DNA of 64,000 nucleotides from Yersinia rohdei ATCC 43380 (lineage in GTDB: Bacteria; Pseudomonadota; Gammaproteobacteria; Enterobacterales; Enterobacteriaceae): NCBI RefSeq assembly GCF_000173775.1, contig NZ_ACCD01000005.1:1-64000 (forward strand), in the 5' to 3' direction. This document shows, piece after piece, positions 51,772 to 61,089 of the stretch (its first letter is position 1; every line of letters begins with the position of its first letter). The notes under the pieces are model-generated. The model did not search any database, had not been told where the DNA came from, and worked only from the letters and a program-made list of their open reading frames with translations. The position numbers and the translations under genes were made by a program.

Positions 51772-52347
51772 TTATCGCTGAATCAGCGGCTGAACTTTAT
51801 TATCGATAGCCTCTCTGGCTCGGAAGATACGAGAACGAACAGTACCCACCGGACAGTCCATAATCACAGCTATCTCTTCATAGCTTAGACCATCTAACTC
51901 CCTGAGTGTAATCGCCATGCGGAGATCTTCAGGAAGTGAGTCTATGGTTTTAAAAACTATCTGCCTCAATTCTTCAGACAACATTAAGTTCTCAGGGTTC
52001 GATATTTCTTTCAATGCACCCGCATTTTCGTAATTTTCAGCATCATTTGCATCAACATCACTAGATGGCGGACGCCGCCCCTGAGCAACTAAGTAATTTT
52101 TTGCTGTATTAACAGCGATACGGTAAAGCCAAGTATAAAATGCACTGTCGCCACGAAACGACTCAAGCGCACGGTATGCCTTAATAAAAGATTCTTGAAC
52201 TACATCAGGAACATCGCCCTGAGGCACATAACGGGATACGAGGCTCGCAACTTTATGCTGGTATCGAATCACCAGTAAATTGAACGATTGCTGATCACCT
52301 TTTTGGACCCGTTCGACCAGCATCTGATCCGTTAACTGCTCGCTCAT
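51772..52347 (-). CDS. rpoE: RNA polymerase sigma-E factor
   Basis: The 191-residue ECF sigma has region 2 (VPDVVQESFIKAYRALESFRGDSAFYTWLYRIAVNTAKN) and region 4 (LDGLSYEEIAVIMDCPVGTVRSRIFRAREAI). It directs the envelope stress regulon. Operon order rpoE-rseA-rseB-rseC is standard, with a sigmaE promoter upstream. Confidence 0.98.
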   Translation of the reverse strand: MSEQLTDQMLVERVQKGDQQSFNLLVIRYQHKVASLVSRYVPQGDVPDVVQESFIKAYRALESFRGDSAFYTWLYRIAVNTAKNYLVAQGRRPPSSDVDANDAENYENAGALKEISNPENLMLSEELRQIVFKTIDSLPEDLRMAITLRELDGLSYEEIAVIMDCPVGTVRSRIFRAREAIDNKVQPLIQR

Positions 52348-52431
52348 CCGAGGTAAACTCTCCCGAAATCTATCCCCACGCTAAAAATAGTACTGCCAGC
52401 CATATGTTTATTTTCCTGAGCAAGCACACGC

Positions 52432-52459
52432 TTGGAGTTTATAAAAATTGCAAAGTTCC
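52432..52459 (-). promoter_or_regulatory. SigmaE-dependent promoter of rpoE
   Basis: The minus strand shows -35 GGAACTT, a 16-bp spacer and -10 TCCAA, close to the sigmaE consensus GGAACTT-N16-TCNAA. This predicts autoactivation, as in E. coli. Confidence 0.8.
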
Positions 52460-52571
52460 ATGTTGCCAGATTATTTGTCTGAATATTCTTTAGACATCTT
52501 ATAGCCATAGCTTTTGCTCTGGCAGATAGGCTAACATGAATTTCACTCTTCTTCTGCACACATCATACGAT

Positions 52572-54173
52572 ATGCCATCATCATCTGAACACGTAAGCGA
52601 TGTCTTGATCATCGGGAGTGGCGCTGCCGGTTTGTCACTGGCTTTACGTCTTGCGCCACATTGTAAAGTCACTGTTCTGAGCAAAGGGCCGCTTAATGAA
52701 GGCGCCACTTTTTATGCTCAGGGAGGAATTGCTGCCGTTTTTGATGAAACCGACAGTATCAGTTCACATGTTGAAGACACCCTGATTGCCGGGGCCGGGC
52801 TTTGCGACAAAGATGCCGTAGAATTTATCGCCAGTAACGCCCGTTCTTGCGTGCAATGGCTTATTGACCAAGGTGTCCTTTTTGATACCGAAACCAATGC
52901 CCGTGGCGAAGAACGTTATCATCTTACCCGTGAAGGCGGTCATAGCCATCGTCGCATACTACATACGGCAGATGCGACAGGTAAAGAAGTAGAAACCACC
53001 CTGGTTGGCAAAGCAAGTACCCACCCTAACATTTTAGTGAAAGAGCGCTGCAATGCGGTCGACCTCATCACATCAAATAAAATTGGTCTTGCCGGGACTA
53101 AACGCGTCGTTGGCGCATATATCTGGAACCGCGAGCTTGAAAAAGTTGAAACTTTCCGCGCTAAAGCGGTCGTTTTAGCGACAGGCGGAGCCGCTAAAGT
53201 TTATCAATATACCACCAACCCAGATATCTCATCTGGCGACGGTATCGCCATGGCATGGCGGGCCGGATGTCGGGTTGCTAATTTAGAATTTAACCAATTC
53301 CATCCTACCTGCTTATTTCACCCACAAGCACGAAACTTTTTACTGACCGAAGCATTACGCGGTGAAGGTGCCTATCTGAAGCGCCCTGATGGTAGCCGCT
53401 TTATGCTCGATTTTGACGCGCGCGGTGAACTTGCTCCACGCGATATCGTCGCTCGTGCCATCGACCATGAAATGAAACGTTTGGGTGCGGATTGTATGTA
53501 TCTGGATATCAGCCATAAACCCACTGATTTCGTGATGCAACACTTCCCAATGATTTACGAAAAACTGTTGTCATTGGGTATCGACCTGACCAAAGAAGCC
53601 ATTCCTATTGTTCCAGCCGCTCATTATACCTGCGGCGGTGTCATGGTAGACCAGCACGGGCGCACGGATCTGGATGGCTTATATGCAATTGGTGAAGTCA
53701 GCTATACCGGATTGCATGGCGCTAACCGTATGGCATCTAACTCATTACTCGAGTGCCTGGTTTACGGCTGGTCTGCCGCCGAAGATATTCTATTGCGCTT
53801 ACCTACTGCCAAATTAGCCAAACATTTGCCAGACTGGGATGAAAGCCGTGTTGATAACTCCGATGAACGAGTTGTCATCCAGCATAATTGGCATGAATTG
53901 CGCCTATTTATGTGGGACTACGTCGGCATTGTTCGTACCACTAAACGTCTCGAGCGCGCCTTACGGCGAATTAATACCTTGCAGCAAGAGATTGACGAAT
54001 ATTATGCCAATTTCCGTATCTCAAATAATCTGCTGGAGTTACGCAACCTGGTACAGGTCGCAGAGTTAATTGTGCGTTGTGCCATGGAGCGCAAAGAGAG
54101 CCGAGGATTGCACTATACCCTTGACTATCCAGAACAAATTGAGAATCCAAAACCGACCATTCTCCATCCGTAA
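52572..54173 (+). CDS. nadB: L-aspartate oxidase
   Basis: The 533-residue flavoenzyme has the FAD motif [18 protein letters not shown], the active-site region [15 protein letters not shown] and [17 protein letters not shown]. It oxidises aspartate to iminoaspartate for NAD synthesis. ATG 52572 fits family length; ATG 52536 would add 12 residues and has an AGG nearby. It is divergent from rpoE, as in E. coli. Confidence 0.95.
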   Translation: MPSSSEHVSDVLIIGSGAAGLSLALRLAPHCKVTVLSKGPLNEGATFYAQGGIAAVFDETDSISSHVEDTLIAGAGLCDKDAVEFIASNARSCVQWLIDQGVLFDTETNARGEERYHLTREGGHSHRRILHTADATGKEVETTLVGKASTHPNILVKERCNAVDLITSNKIGLAGTKRVVGAYIWNRELEKVETFRAKAVVLATGGAAKVYQYTTNPDISSGDGIAMAWRAGCRVANLEFNQFHPTCLFHPQARNFLLTEALRGEGAYLKRPDGSRFMLDFDARGELAPRDIVARAIDHEMKRLGADCMYLDISHKPTDFVMQHFPMIYEKLLSLGIDLTKEAIPIVPAAHYTCGGVMVDQHGRTDLDGLYAIGEVSYTGLHGANRMASNSLLECLVYGWSAAEDILLRLPTAKLAKHLPDWDESRVDNSDERVVIQHNWHELRLFMWDYVGIVRTTKRLERALRRINTLQQEIDEYYANFRISNNLLELRNLVQVAELIVRCAMERKESRGLHYTLDYPEQIENPKPTILHP

Positions 54174-54181
54174 TAACTGTT

Positions 54182-54218
54182 TAGGGCGCGATATTTTTCA
54201 AAAAAGTATCGCGCCCTA
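54182..54218. terminator. Hairpin between convergent nadB and trmN
   Basis: TAGGGCGCGATA pairs perfectly with TATCGCGCCCTA around a T-rich/A-rich loop; T tail is weak. Confidence 0.7.
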
Positions 54219-54255
54219 TTACCCCGCTTTCACACCTTCATCGCCACCAGCCCGG

Positions 54256-55011
54256 CTAGTAGTTTAGGTAGAAATCGCTGATTAGCGCGCAGAACTCTGG
54301 CGAATACACCCCTTCCGACTGGCGCAAACTCAGCTGCTGGTATTGAGTCTCACCAGCTTGTCGCGCTAACTTTAGCAACATGCGATGCAGCGGTTTCCCG
54401 GGGCGGTCTCTAATATCAACCTGGCAATGTATAAACCAGCGCTGCTCCAGCGCAAGGCGAGCAAACTCGACGCCTAAGTCATGGGGCAAAACCACACAAA
54501 AAATACCCTCTGCTGTGATAAGCTTCTCAGCACTGTTCAGTAAGGCGTCGTGCGTTAAAGAGCCGGTATAACGTGCAGTATCGCGGGCTTCATCACGACA
54601 CGCGACCGCCGGAGCAAAGTAAGGTGGGTTACTGACAATAAGGTCATACTGATGAGAATGATTTTCGGCAAACAGATGCACATCTTGCTCATAAATATGA
54701 ACCCGCTCAGCCCAGGGAGATTGCGCCGCATTGCTGCAAGCTTGCGCCGCGGCCTCGGGTTCCAGCTCTACACCGTCAATCACGACTTCTGTGGCCGTTC
54801 GCTGAGCAATCATCAGGGCGATGAGCCCGCTGCCACAGCCAATATCCAGCACTTTGCGGGCTTTTTCTACCGGCACCCAAGCCCCCAGCAAAACACCATC
54901 AGTGCCCACTTTCATCGCGCAGCGGTCATGCGCCACAAAAAACTGTTTAAAAGTGAAACCACCACCACGCAACGCCGGTTTTTTTTTCAATTGTTCGCCC
55001 ACATTAGTCAC
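54256..55011 (-). CDS. trmN: tRNA1(Val) (adenine37-N6)-methyltransferase
   Basis: The 251-residue Rossmann methyltransferase has the SAM motif VLDIGCGSGLIALMIAQR and catalytic NPPY (VSNPPYFAP). This is E. coli YfiC/TrmN6. Divergent from srmB. Confidence 0.95.
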   Translation of the reverse strand: MTNVGEQLKKKPALRGGGFTFKQFFVAHDRCAMKVGTDGVLLGAWVPVEKARKVLDIGCGSGLIALMIAQRTATEVVIDGVELEPEAAAQACSNAAQSPWAERVHIYEQDVHLFAENHSHQYDLIVSNPPYFAPAVACRDEARDTARYTGSLTHDALLNSAEKLITAEGIFCVVLPHDLGVEFARLALEQRWFIHCQVDIRDRPGKPLHRMLLKLARQAGETQYQQLSLRQSEGVYSPEFCALISDFYLNY

Positions 55012-55134
55012 CAGAATCTATAACCGGCGTAGCATAGGACAATATGATTGAAGGGAAAAGACATCATTACCGCTTAAACAGGTGAAGAATTCGGCTAACC
55101 CGTCTATAATCGGCGCCCCAAGTAGAGGAAGACC

Positions 55135-56451
55135 ATGACTGTAACCAATTTCTCCGAACTCGATCTCGATGAACGCCTAATTGACGCACTGCGCGACAAG
55201 GGCTATGAGCGCCCAACTGCCATTCAAGCTTCGGCTATTCCGCCAGCTATGGATGGGCGCGATGTATTGGGTTCGGCACCCACAGGCACTGGCAAAACTG
55301 CTGCCTTTTTGCTGCCAGCCTTGCAGCATTTGCTGGATTTTCCACGCAAAAAATCTGGCCCACCGCGTATTCTTATCCTGACGCCAACCCGTGAGTTAGC
55401 TATGCAGGTTGCGGATCAAGCGCGCGAACTGGCCAAACATACACAACTGGATATCGCGACCATCACTGGCGGCGTGGCTTATATGAACCACGCGGAAGTC
55501 TTTAGTGAGAATCAGGATATTGTGGTGGCGACGACTGGCCGTTTACTGCAATACATCAAAGAAGAAAACTTTGACTGCCGCGCAGTAGAGACGCTGATTC
55601 TGGACGAAGCTGACCGTATGCTGGATATGGGCTTCGCACAAGATATTGAAACCATCGCCGCAGAAACTCGCTGGCGCAAGCAGACATTATTGTTCTCTGC
55701 CACGTTGGAAGGTGAAGCAATCCGTGAGTTTGCGGAACGTATTCTGGATGAGCCGGTAGAGTTAGAAGCCGACCCATCGCGCCGTGAACGCAAAAAAATT
55801 CAGCAATGGTATTATCGTGCGGATAATATCGAACACAAAACCGCCTTGCTGGTGCATTTGCTCAAGCAGCCGGAAGTGCAAAAATCTATCATTTTTGTAC
55901 GTACCCGTGAAAAGGTACACCAACTGGTCAGTTGGCTACGTGAAGCTGGCATTAACGCCTGGTTCCTCGAAGGTGAAATGGTTCAGGCCAAACGCACAGA
56001 AGCAGTGATACGTTTGAGCGATGGGCGAGTTAATGTTCTGGTTGCCACTGATGTGGCTTCACGCGGCTTAGATATCGACGATATTAGCCACGTATTTAAC
56101 TTTGATCTGCCGCTGACTGCGGATGTCTACCTGCATCGTATTGGCCGTACAGGCCGTGCGGGCCGCAAAGGTGTAGCCATCTCACTGGTTGAAGCACACG
56201 ACCATTTATTGCTGGGCAGAATTGGCCGCTATCTGAAAGAGCCTTTGAAACCTAGGGTAATTGATGAATTGCGCCCAACCAGCAAAGAGCCAAGTGCAAA
56301 ATCGACCGGCAAACCTTCTAAGAAGGTTTTAGCCAAACGTAAAGAGCTAAAAGAAGCCAGCAAAGAAAAAGCCAAAGTTAAGGTTCGTCATCGTGATGCC
56401 AAAAATGTGGGCAAGCGCCGCAAACCAAAAGACAAAGCTGATACCAAATAA
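55135..56451 (+). CDS. srmB: ATP-dependent RNA helicase SrmB
   Basis: The 438-residue DEAD-box helicase has motif I APTGTGKTA, DEAD in LILDEADRMLDMGF, SAT, and HRIGRTGRAGRKG, with a Lys-rich tail that binds RNA. SrmB assists early 50S assembly. It is followed by a strong terminator. Confidence 0.97.
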   Translation: MTVTNFSELDLDERLIDALRDKGYERPTAIQASAIPPAMDGRDVLGSAPTGTGKTAAFLLPALQHLLDFPRKKSGPPRILILTPTRELAMQVADQARELAKHTQLDIATITGGVAYMNHAEVFSENQDIVVATTGRLLQYIKEENFDCRAVETLILDEADRMLDMGFAQDIETIAAETRWRKQTLLFSATLEGEAIREFAERILDEPVELEADPSRRERKKIQQWYYRADNIEHKTALLVHLLKQPEVQKSIIFVRTREKVHQLVSWLREAGINAWFLEGEMVQAKRTEAVIRLSDGRVNVLVATDVASRGLDIDDISHVFNFDLPLTADVYLHRIGRTGRAGRKGVAISLVEAHDHLLLGRIGRYLKEPLKPRVIDELRPTSKEPSAKSTGKPSKKVLAKRKELKEASKEKAKVKVRHRDAKNVGKRRKPKDKADTK

Positions 56452-56476
56452 CGTGCCGAGAAGTTCAGCACATTAA

Positions 56477-56511
56477 CAAAAAAGCCGCTGATAACTAGCG
56501 GCTTTTTTTAT
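56477..56511. terminator. Terminator of srmB, bidirectional
   Basis: AAAAAGCCGCT / AGCGGCTTTTT with loop GATAACT ends srmB; the A run can also serve the convergent ankyrin gene. Confidence 0.9.
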
Positions 56512-56533
56512 TCGTCGAGTAAATTAAGCATTT

Positions 56534-57283
56534 TTATTGATAAATTTCTGCCCGTTTTTTATTCCTAAGCCACACATTCAATCGCTGATATTTTTGCTGC
56601 ATTTCGGCACTTTGCCTATTAAATGGCGTGCTCGCCAGATACTGTCGGAACGTCGCCCCCTGCTTGTTACGTAGCTCAGGATCAGCTCCGGCTTTTAGCA
56701 AACGCAGTACTAAATCAGGTGCTTTCGCCTTAGCGGCCAGATGTAACGGCGTGTCTCCCATGCTATCCGCAAGATTTAGATCGACACCAGTAACCAGCAA
56801 CAAAATAACCTGAACCTCGCGTCCAGCCATAACTGCCACTGCCAAAGGGGTGGCTAATGTCACACTATTTCTAACATCAGGGTTTAGAGGGTTTTCAAGC
56901 AGGATATGCATGTAATGTGCATCCCGAACTTTCGCGGCAGTATGCCAAGCGGTATCCCCCCACATTCCGGGCTGAGAGGGATCGGCATGTTCTTGCTGCA
57001 ATGCCCGTAAGCTTTCCGGTTGTTGGTTGAGTATTGCCCATTGCATCAAAGTCATCGACTGCTCGCCCTGCTGTTGTAGCAATACTTTGTTGGCGAGCTG
57101 GTGAATCTGCTTCACATCTGCGTGAGCAATCGCATCAGCTATTGGCATTACCGATGGGTCGGCAAAAACCGGAGCAATATCTGTCATGGCCTGCCCGTCA
57201 AAACTGACTAATGGCATTAAAGCGCCGTAGATGGCATAACGCAGATGACGTTTCACCCTCATTGTCAGTGTTGATTCAAGCAT
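56534..57283 (-). CDS. Exported ankyrin-repeat protein, function unknown
   Basis: The 249-residue protein has a signal-like N terminus (RYAIYGALMPLVSFDGQA) and at least three ankyrin units: DTAWHTAAKVRDAHYMHILL, TPLAVAVMAGREVQVILLLV and TPLHLAAKAKAPDLVLRLL. Ankyrin repeats bind proteins. Periplasmic location is inferred. GGGAG lies seven bases before ATG 57283; MRVKRH seven codons later is an alternative. E. coli has yfiE and eamB at this place instead. Confidence 0.75.
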   Translation of the reverse strand: MLESTLTMRVKRHLRYAIYGALMPLVSFDGQAMTDIAPVFADPSVMPIADAIAHADVKQIHQLANKVLLQQQGEQSMTLMQWAILNQQPESLRALQQEHADPSQPGMWGDTAWHTAAKVRDAHYMHILLENPLNPDVRNSVTLATPLAVAVMAGREVQVILLLVTGVDLNLADSMGDTPLHLAAKAKAPDLVLRLLKAGADPELRNKQGATFRQYLASTPFNRQSAEMQQKYQRLNVWLRNKKRAEIYQ

Positions 57284-57868
57284 ACTGCGGCTCCCAAGAC
57301 TGTTATTTAGTTATAGAATAGTGGTCGGCTATCGCATTAAGCAGGTTATCAATCCCCAGCGCCAGCAAACGCCCTCCTATCAGTTTTCCCTAAGGCGACT
57401 TCCCTGACAGGGACTAGAGCCTAAACATCTTTCGCGAATAATACTAATGAATCCTCTGTTTGCTGTGATCCTCATCTACTTGAATCAAGGTATTAACTTA
57501 GAAAGTAGAAATTCTTTGATTACATGGCAAACCTCGGTAAGCCCGCGTACAAAAATAAAACGGATCAACTGCCAGATGGATTGCAATAAAGAGTGATGGA
57601 TTCCTCCCATGGCCTACCCTGCACCGTCACAGCCTTTTATTTCACCTGTAGCAATGTTGTTATTTTACTCATCACTCATCTTAGAAATCAAATGGGCAAA
57701 GATACCCATACAGCCCAATTTCTGGCGGATAATTCTCATATTAAGTTAGAGGCAATAGTTTTACCTATTGGTACACTGGAGAGGATTTTATTATAATAAT
57801 TAAGATTTATTTATCTAATTTGAAAACGGCGACCCTAACCTAATCTCTCGAAGCATAAATCATAGAGA
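57284..57868. other. 585-bp interval without a supported gene
   Basis: It contains only short frames, e.g. 57593-57796 (67 codons) with no ribosome site, recognised motif or homology. Base composition is AT-rich. It occupies the place of yfiE/eamB in E. coli. Confidence 0.5.
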
Positions 57869-57897
57869 TAAAAAAAGGGAGCCGAAAAGGCCCCCTT
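57869..57897 (-). terminator. Terminator of grcA
   Basis: The minus strand forms AAGGGGGCC-TTTT-CGGCTCCCTT, nine to ten paired bases with one G-U, followed by a T run. Confidence 0.85.
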
Positions 57898-57930
57898 GAT
57901 ATTTTTGAGATGTCATTGCTATAACAAAAA

Positions 57931-58314
57931 TTACAGACTTTCAGTGAAAGTACGGGTAATCACATCACGTTGTTGTTCAGGTGTCAGTGAGTTGAAACGT
58001 ACGGCATAGCCGGAAACACGAATCGTCAACTGAGGATATTTTTCTGGGTGTTTAACTGCATCTTCCAGAGTTTCGCGGCGCAGAACATTCACGTTCAGAT
58101 GCTGACCACCCTCAACACGTACAGTCGGTTGAACTTCCAGTGGAACTTCACGATATTCAATCTGGCCCAACTCGCTTGCTGGAACGATTTGGTCTTCTGC
58201 GTAGCCTGATTTAGCGCAAACACAACGCAGTTCATTTTTTTCATCATCCAACAGCCAGAAAGAGTTCAGCAAGGCTTCATTGTTAGCTTTAGTAATTTGA
58301 ATACCAGTAATCAT
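57931..58314 (-). CDS. grcA: Autonomous glycyl radical cofactor GrcA
   Basis: The 127-residue protein is homologous to the C terminus of pyruvate formate-lyase, with glycyl radical motif RVSGYAVRF. GrcA replaces the damaged end of PflB after oxygen exposure. A longer frame begins at 58383, but MITGIQITK at 58314 is the conserved start. The FNR sites upstream predict anaerobic induction. Confidence 0.96.
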   Translation of the reverse strand: MITGIQITKANNEALLNSFWLLDDEKNELRCVCAKSGYAEDQIVPASELGQIEYREVPLEVQPTVRVEGGQHLNVNVLRRETLEDAVKHPEKYPQLTIRVSGYAVRFNSLTPEQQRDVITRTFTESL

Positions 58315-58427
58315 TTGGTGCCTCCGTAATACGGCTATAAATTCCAAGGGGAGAAAACTATCTTGGTTATTTGGTAAAACCATTGTTGTCTTATTGTTCT
58401 ATATACCAGCCACGCCGCCATGAATCT

Positions 58428-58441
58428 TTGACTTAAATCAA
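58428..58441 (-). promoter_or_regulatory. FNR site proximal to grcA
   Basis: The minus strand reads TTGATTTAAGTCAA, nine of ten positions of TTGAT-N4-ATCAA. Confidence 0.75.
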
Positions 58442-58480
58442 TATTTCAGCCACCACGGCGATCATCACTCGAGCAAATTT

Positions 58481-58494
58481 ATGTTTTATATCAA
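58481..58494 (-). promoter_or_regulatory. Distal FNR-like site of grcA
   Basis: The minus strand reads TTGATATAAAACAT, eight of ten. It is centred exactly 53 bp from the proximal site, as are the two FNR sites (-40.5 and -93.5) of E. coli yfiD/grcA. Confidence 0.6.
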
Positions 58495-58667
58495 TTTTAT
58501 CACTCTGGCTGATCGCAATTTTTTTTTGTAAATTTTCAACATTTTTTGCACTTCACGGTCAAAAAAACATCACAACATCACAGAGTCTGGTTTAACAGTT
58601 TCACTCGCAAGGTTGAACAGTTAAGCTAGCGCACATCAATATTTTACCGAAACCAAGGAGAGTGTTT

Positions 58668-59354
58668 ATGTCCGCCTCCCTTAGCTGGCACGATGTGATC
58701 GGCCAAGAAAAAGAACAGCCTTACTTCAAAGATACGCTGGCTTATGTGGCAGCAGAACGCAGCGCTGGTAAAACTATTTATCCAGCACAACAGGATGTCT
58801 TTAATGCGTTTCGACTGACCGAATTGGATAAAGTCAAAGTGGTTATTTTGGGCCAAGATCCCTACCACGGCCCTAACCAAGCGCATGGATTATCATTCTC
58901 TGTTTTGCCCGGTGTCCCTGCGCCCCCCTCTTTGGTGAACATCTACAAAGAGCTGGTCACAGACATTCCTGGTTTTCAGCGCCCTAACCACGGTTTTTTA
59001 CAAAGTTGGGCCGAGCAAGGCGTGCTGCTCCTTAACACAGTGCTAACCGTTGAAGCCGGTAATGCGCATTCTCACGCCAATCTTGGCTGGGAAACCTTTA
59101 CTGATAAAGTCATTGCTGCGCTGAATGAACATCGTGACGGAGTGATTTTTATGTTGTGGGGAGCACATGCGCAGAGAAAGGGCCGCATCATTGATGCCCA
59201 GCGCCACTTTATTTTAAAAGCTCCACATCCTTCACCACTCTCCGCACACCGTGGCTTTCTTGGCTGTAAGCACTTTTCACAAGCTAACCAGCTATTACAG
59301 CAGCAAGGTTTGCAACCAATTGACTGGCAACCTACTCTGCCAGAATCTGAATAA
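58668..59354 (+). CDS. ung: Uracil-DNA glycosylase
   Basis: The 228-residue family-1 enzyme has the catalytic loop [20 protein letters not shown] and [11 protein letters not shown]. It excises uracil from DNA. AAGGAG is seven bases before ATG 58668. Divergent from grcA, as in E. coli; the next genes (grpE onward) come from a different E. coli location. Confidence 0.97.
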   Translation: MSASLSWHDVIGQEKEQPYFKDTLAYVAAERSAGKTIYPAQQDVFNAFRLTELDKVKVVILGQDPYHGPNQAHGLSFSVLPGVPAPPSLVNIYKELVTDIPGFQRPNHGFLQSWAEQGVLLLNTVLTVEAGNAHSHANLGWETFTDKVIAALNEHRDGVIFMLWGAHAQRKGRIIDAQRHFILKAPHPSPLSAHRGFLGCKHFSQANQLLQQQGLQPIDWQPTLPESE

Positions 59355-59379
59355 ACGTTATTTGCCTTAAAAACAAATA

Positions 59380-59404
59380 AAAAAGGCACCGCGAAGGTGC
59401 CTTA
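59380..59404. terminator. Terminator between convergent ung and grpE
   Basis: AAAGGCACC-GCGA-GGTGCCTTA forms a stable GNRA-looped hairpin preceded by a run of A. Confidence 0.85.
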
Positions 59405-59419
59405 TTCGGTCAAGACACC

Positions 59420-59998
59420 TTAAGATTTCGCTTTAGATACCGCAACCATCGCTGGGCGTAACAGACGGCCATTTAGCGTATAGCCTTTCTGCATTACCAT
59501 CATGACGTGATTAGGTTCGTGATCCGCAGACTCTAACATCGTCATCGCCTGGTGGACGTCAGGATTAAAGGGAACGTTAGTATCACTGACCACTTCAATA
59601 CCGTATTTACCTACTGCATCCAGCAGTGATTTTAGGGTCAACTCGACACCCTCAATCATTGAAGTCAATTCGGCATTGTTCTTATCAGCGGTATCTATCG
59701 CACGCTCCAGGTTGTCAATCACAGGCAATAATTCAGCTGAGAATCGCTCCAAAGCAAACTTATGCGCTTTTTCAACATCCAATTCAGTACGACGACGGAT
59801 ATTCTCAACTTCAGCCTTGGCGCGTAGCAAGCTTTCGCGCTCACGTTGTAAGGCTGCAGCCAACTGTGCTTCAAGCTCGGCAACACGCGGCTCTACACCT
59901 TCACCTGTCTCTTGTGTTGCTTCCACTTGCTGCTCTGCTGCATTTTCCATTTCTTCCGAGACTTGCTCGTTTGGTGTTTTCTGTTCTTTACTACTCAT
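59420..59998 (-). CDS. grpE: Nucleotide exchange factor GrpE
   Basis: The 192-residue protein has an acidic, coiled-coil N-terminal half (about 1-90) and a C-terminal beta domain with [18 protein letters not shown]. It releases ADP from DnaK. A sigma32 promoter lies upstream. Divergent from nadK. Confidence 0.97.
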   Translation of the reverse strand: MSSKEQKTPNEQVSEEMENAAEQQVEATQETGEGVEPRVAELEAQLAAALQRERESLLRAKAEVENIRRRTELDVEKAHKFALERFSAELLPVIDNLERAIDTADKNNAELTSMIEGVELTLKSLLDAVGKYGIEVVSDTNVPFNPDVHQAMTMLESADHEPNHVMMVMQKGYTLNGRLLRPAMVAVSKAKS

Positions 59999-60040
59999 GG
60001 ATATCTCCGCGTTTTAGCATTAATCTCGCTACTTGGCTTA

Positions 60041-60070
60041 TTATGGGGATCAAAACCGGGGATTCAAGGG
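60041..60070 (-). promoter_or_regulatory. Sigma32 heat-shock promoter of grpE
   Basis: The minus strand shows -35 CCCTTGAA, 14-bp spacer, -10 CCCCATAA, matching the sigma32 consensus (CTTGAA / CCCCATNT). Confidence 0.9.
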
Positions 60071-60121
60071 AACCGGTCATAATGTGGGGTAAAAGACGCC
60101 CCAGAGAGGAAAATCACGGCA

Positions 60122-61003
60122 ATGAATAATAAAAGATTCAATTGTATTGGTATTGTCGGTCACCCACGGCACCCGGCCGCTCTTGCCACCCATGAAATGC
60201 TTTACCACTGGTTAAATGCCAGAGGTTATAACGTAATGGTTGAACAACAGATTGCTAAAGACCTCAAATTAACTCACGCCGTTACCGGTAGTTTGGCTGA
60301 TATTGGCCAAAAAGCCGATTTAGCCGTCGTCGTCGGCGGTGATGGCAATATGCTCGGTGCCGCCCGGGTACTGGCCCGTTATGATATCAAAGTCATCGGT
60401 GTCAACCGGGGCAATCTGGGGTTTTTAACCGACTTAGACCCAGATAATGCTCAGCAGCAACTTTCTGACGTGCTAGAAGGTGAATACCTCAGCGAGCAGC
60501 GTTTCTTGCTAGAGACTCAAGTTACACGGACAAACCAGCAAAGCCGTATCAGCACAGCAATCAATGAGGTCGTTTTGCACCCGGGCAAAGTGGCTCATAT
60601 GATTGAATTCGAAGTGTATATCGATGACCGCTTCGCATTTTCACAACGGTCTGATGGCCTGATCATCGCCACCCCTACCGGTTCTACTGCTTATTCACTC
60701 TCTGCGGGCGGCCCCATTTTAACACCAACACTGGATGCCATCGTCTTAGTTCCCATGTTTCCTCACACGCTGACTGCTCGCCCACTGGTTATTAATAGTA
60801 GCAGCACAATTCGCTTGAAGTTTTCTCAAATTACCAGCGACCTGGAAATCAGTTGCGATAGCCAGATAGCTCTACCCATTCAGGAAGGCGAAGAAGTTTT
60901 AATCCGGCGCAGCGATTTTCATCTCAATTTAATCCACCCCAAGGACTACAGTTATTTCAATACGTTAAGTACAAAACTGGGCTGGTCAAAAAAATTATTC
61001 TAA
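60122..61003 (+). CDS. nadK: NAD kinase
   Basis: The 293-residue enzyme has the GGDG motif in [15 protein letters not shown] and the [22 protein letters not shown] motifs. It phosphorylates NAD to NADP. grpE-nadK-recN order is as in E. coli. Confidence 0.98.
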   Translation: MNNKRFNCIGIVGHPRHPAALATHEMLYHWLNARGYNVMVEQQIAKDLKLTHAVTGSLADIGQKADLAVVVGGDGNMLGAARVLARYDIKVIGVNRGNLGFLTDLDPDNAQQQLSDVLEGEYLSEQRFLLETQVTRTNQQSRISTAINEVVLHPGKVAHMIEFEVYIDDRFAFSQRSDGLIIATPTGSTAYSLSAGGPILTPTLDAIVLVPMFPHTLTARPLVINSSSTIRLKFSQITSDLEISCDSQIALPIQEGEEVLIRRSDFHLNLIHPKDYSYFNTLSTKLGWSKKLF

Positions 61004-61021
61004 AAAGTGTCGCAAGGCCTT

Positions 61022-61041
61022 TACTGTATATAAAACCAGTT
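61022..61041 (+). promoter_or_regulatory. LexA box 1 of recN
   Basis: TACTGTATATAAAACCAGTT fits the SOS box CTGT-N8-ACAG with one mismatch, and equals the E. coli recN arrangement. Confidence 0.9.
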
Positions 61042-61043
61042 TA

Positions 61044-61063
61044 TACTGTAATCAAATACAGTC
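61044..61063 (+). promoter_or_regulatory. LexA box 2 of recN
   Basis: TACTGTAATCAAATACAGTC is a perfect CTGT-N8-ACAG, starting two bases past box 1. Confidence 0.9.
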
Positions 61064-61089
61064 ATGTGTTTATGTACAGGAGATTTACC

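Noticed and set aside
57593-57796. 67-codon plus-strand frame in the ankyrin-grcA gap
   Set aside because: No ribosome site, no motif, and composition like the surrounding non-coding DNA.
60122-60130. Possible CRISPR arrays, prophage modules, rRNA or tRNA genes anywhere in the window
   Set aside because: No regularly spaced direct repeats with unique spacers, no integrase or phage structural genes and no convincing tRNA/rRNA were seen.
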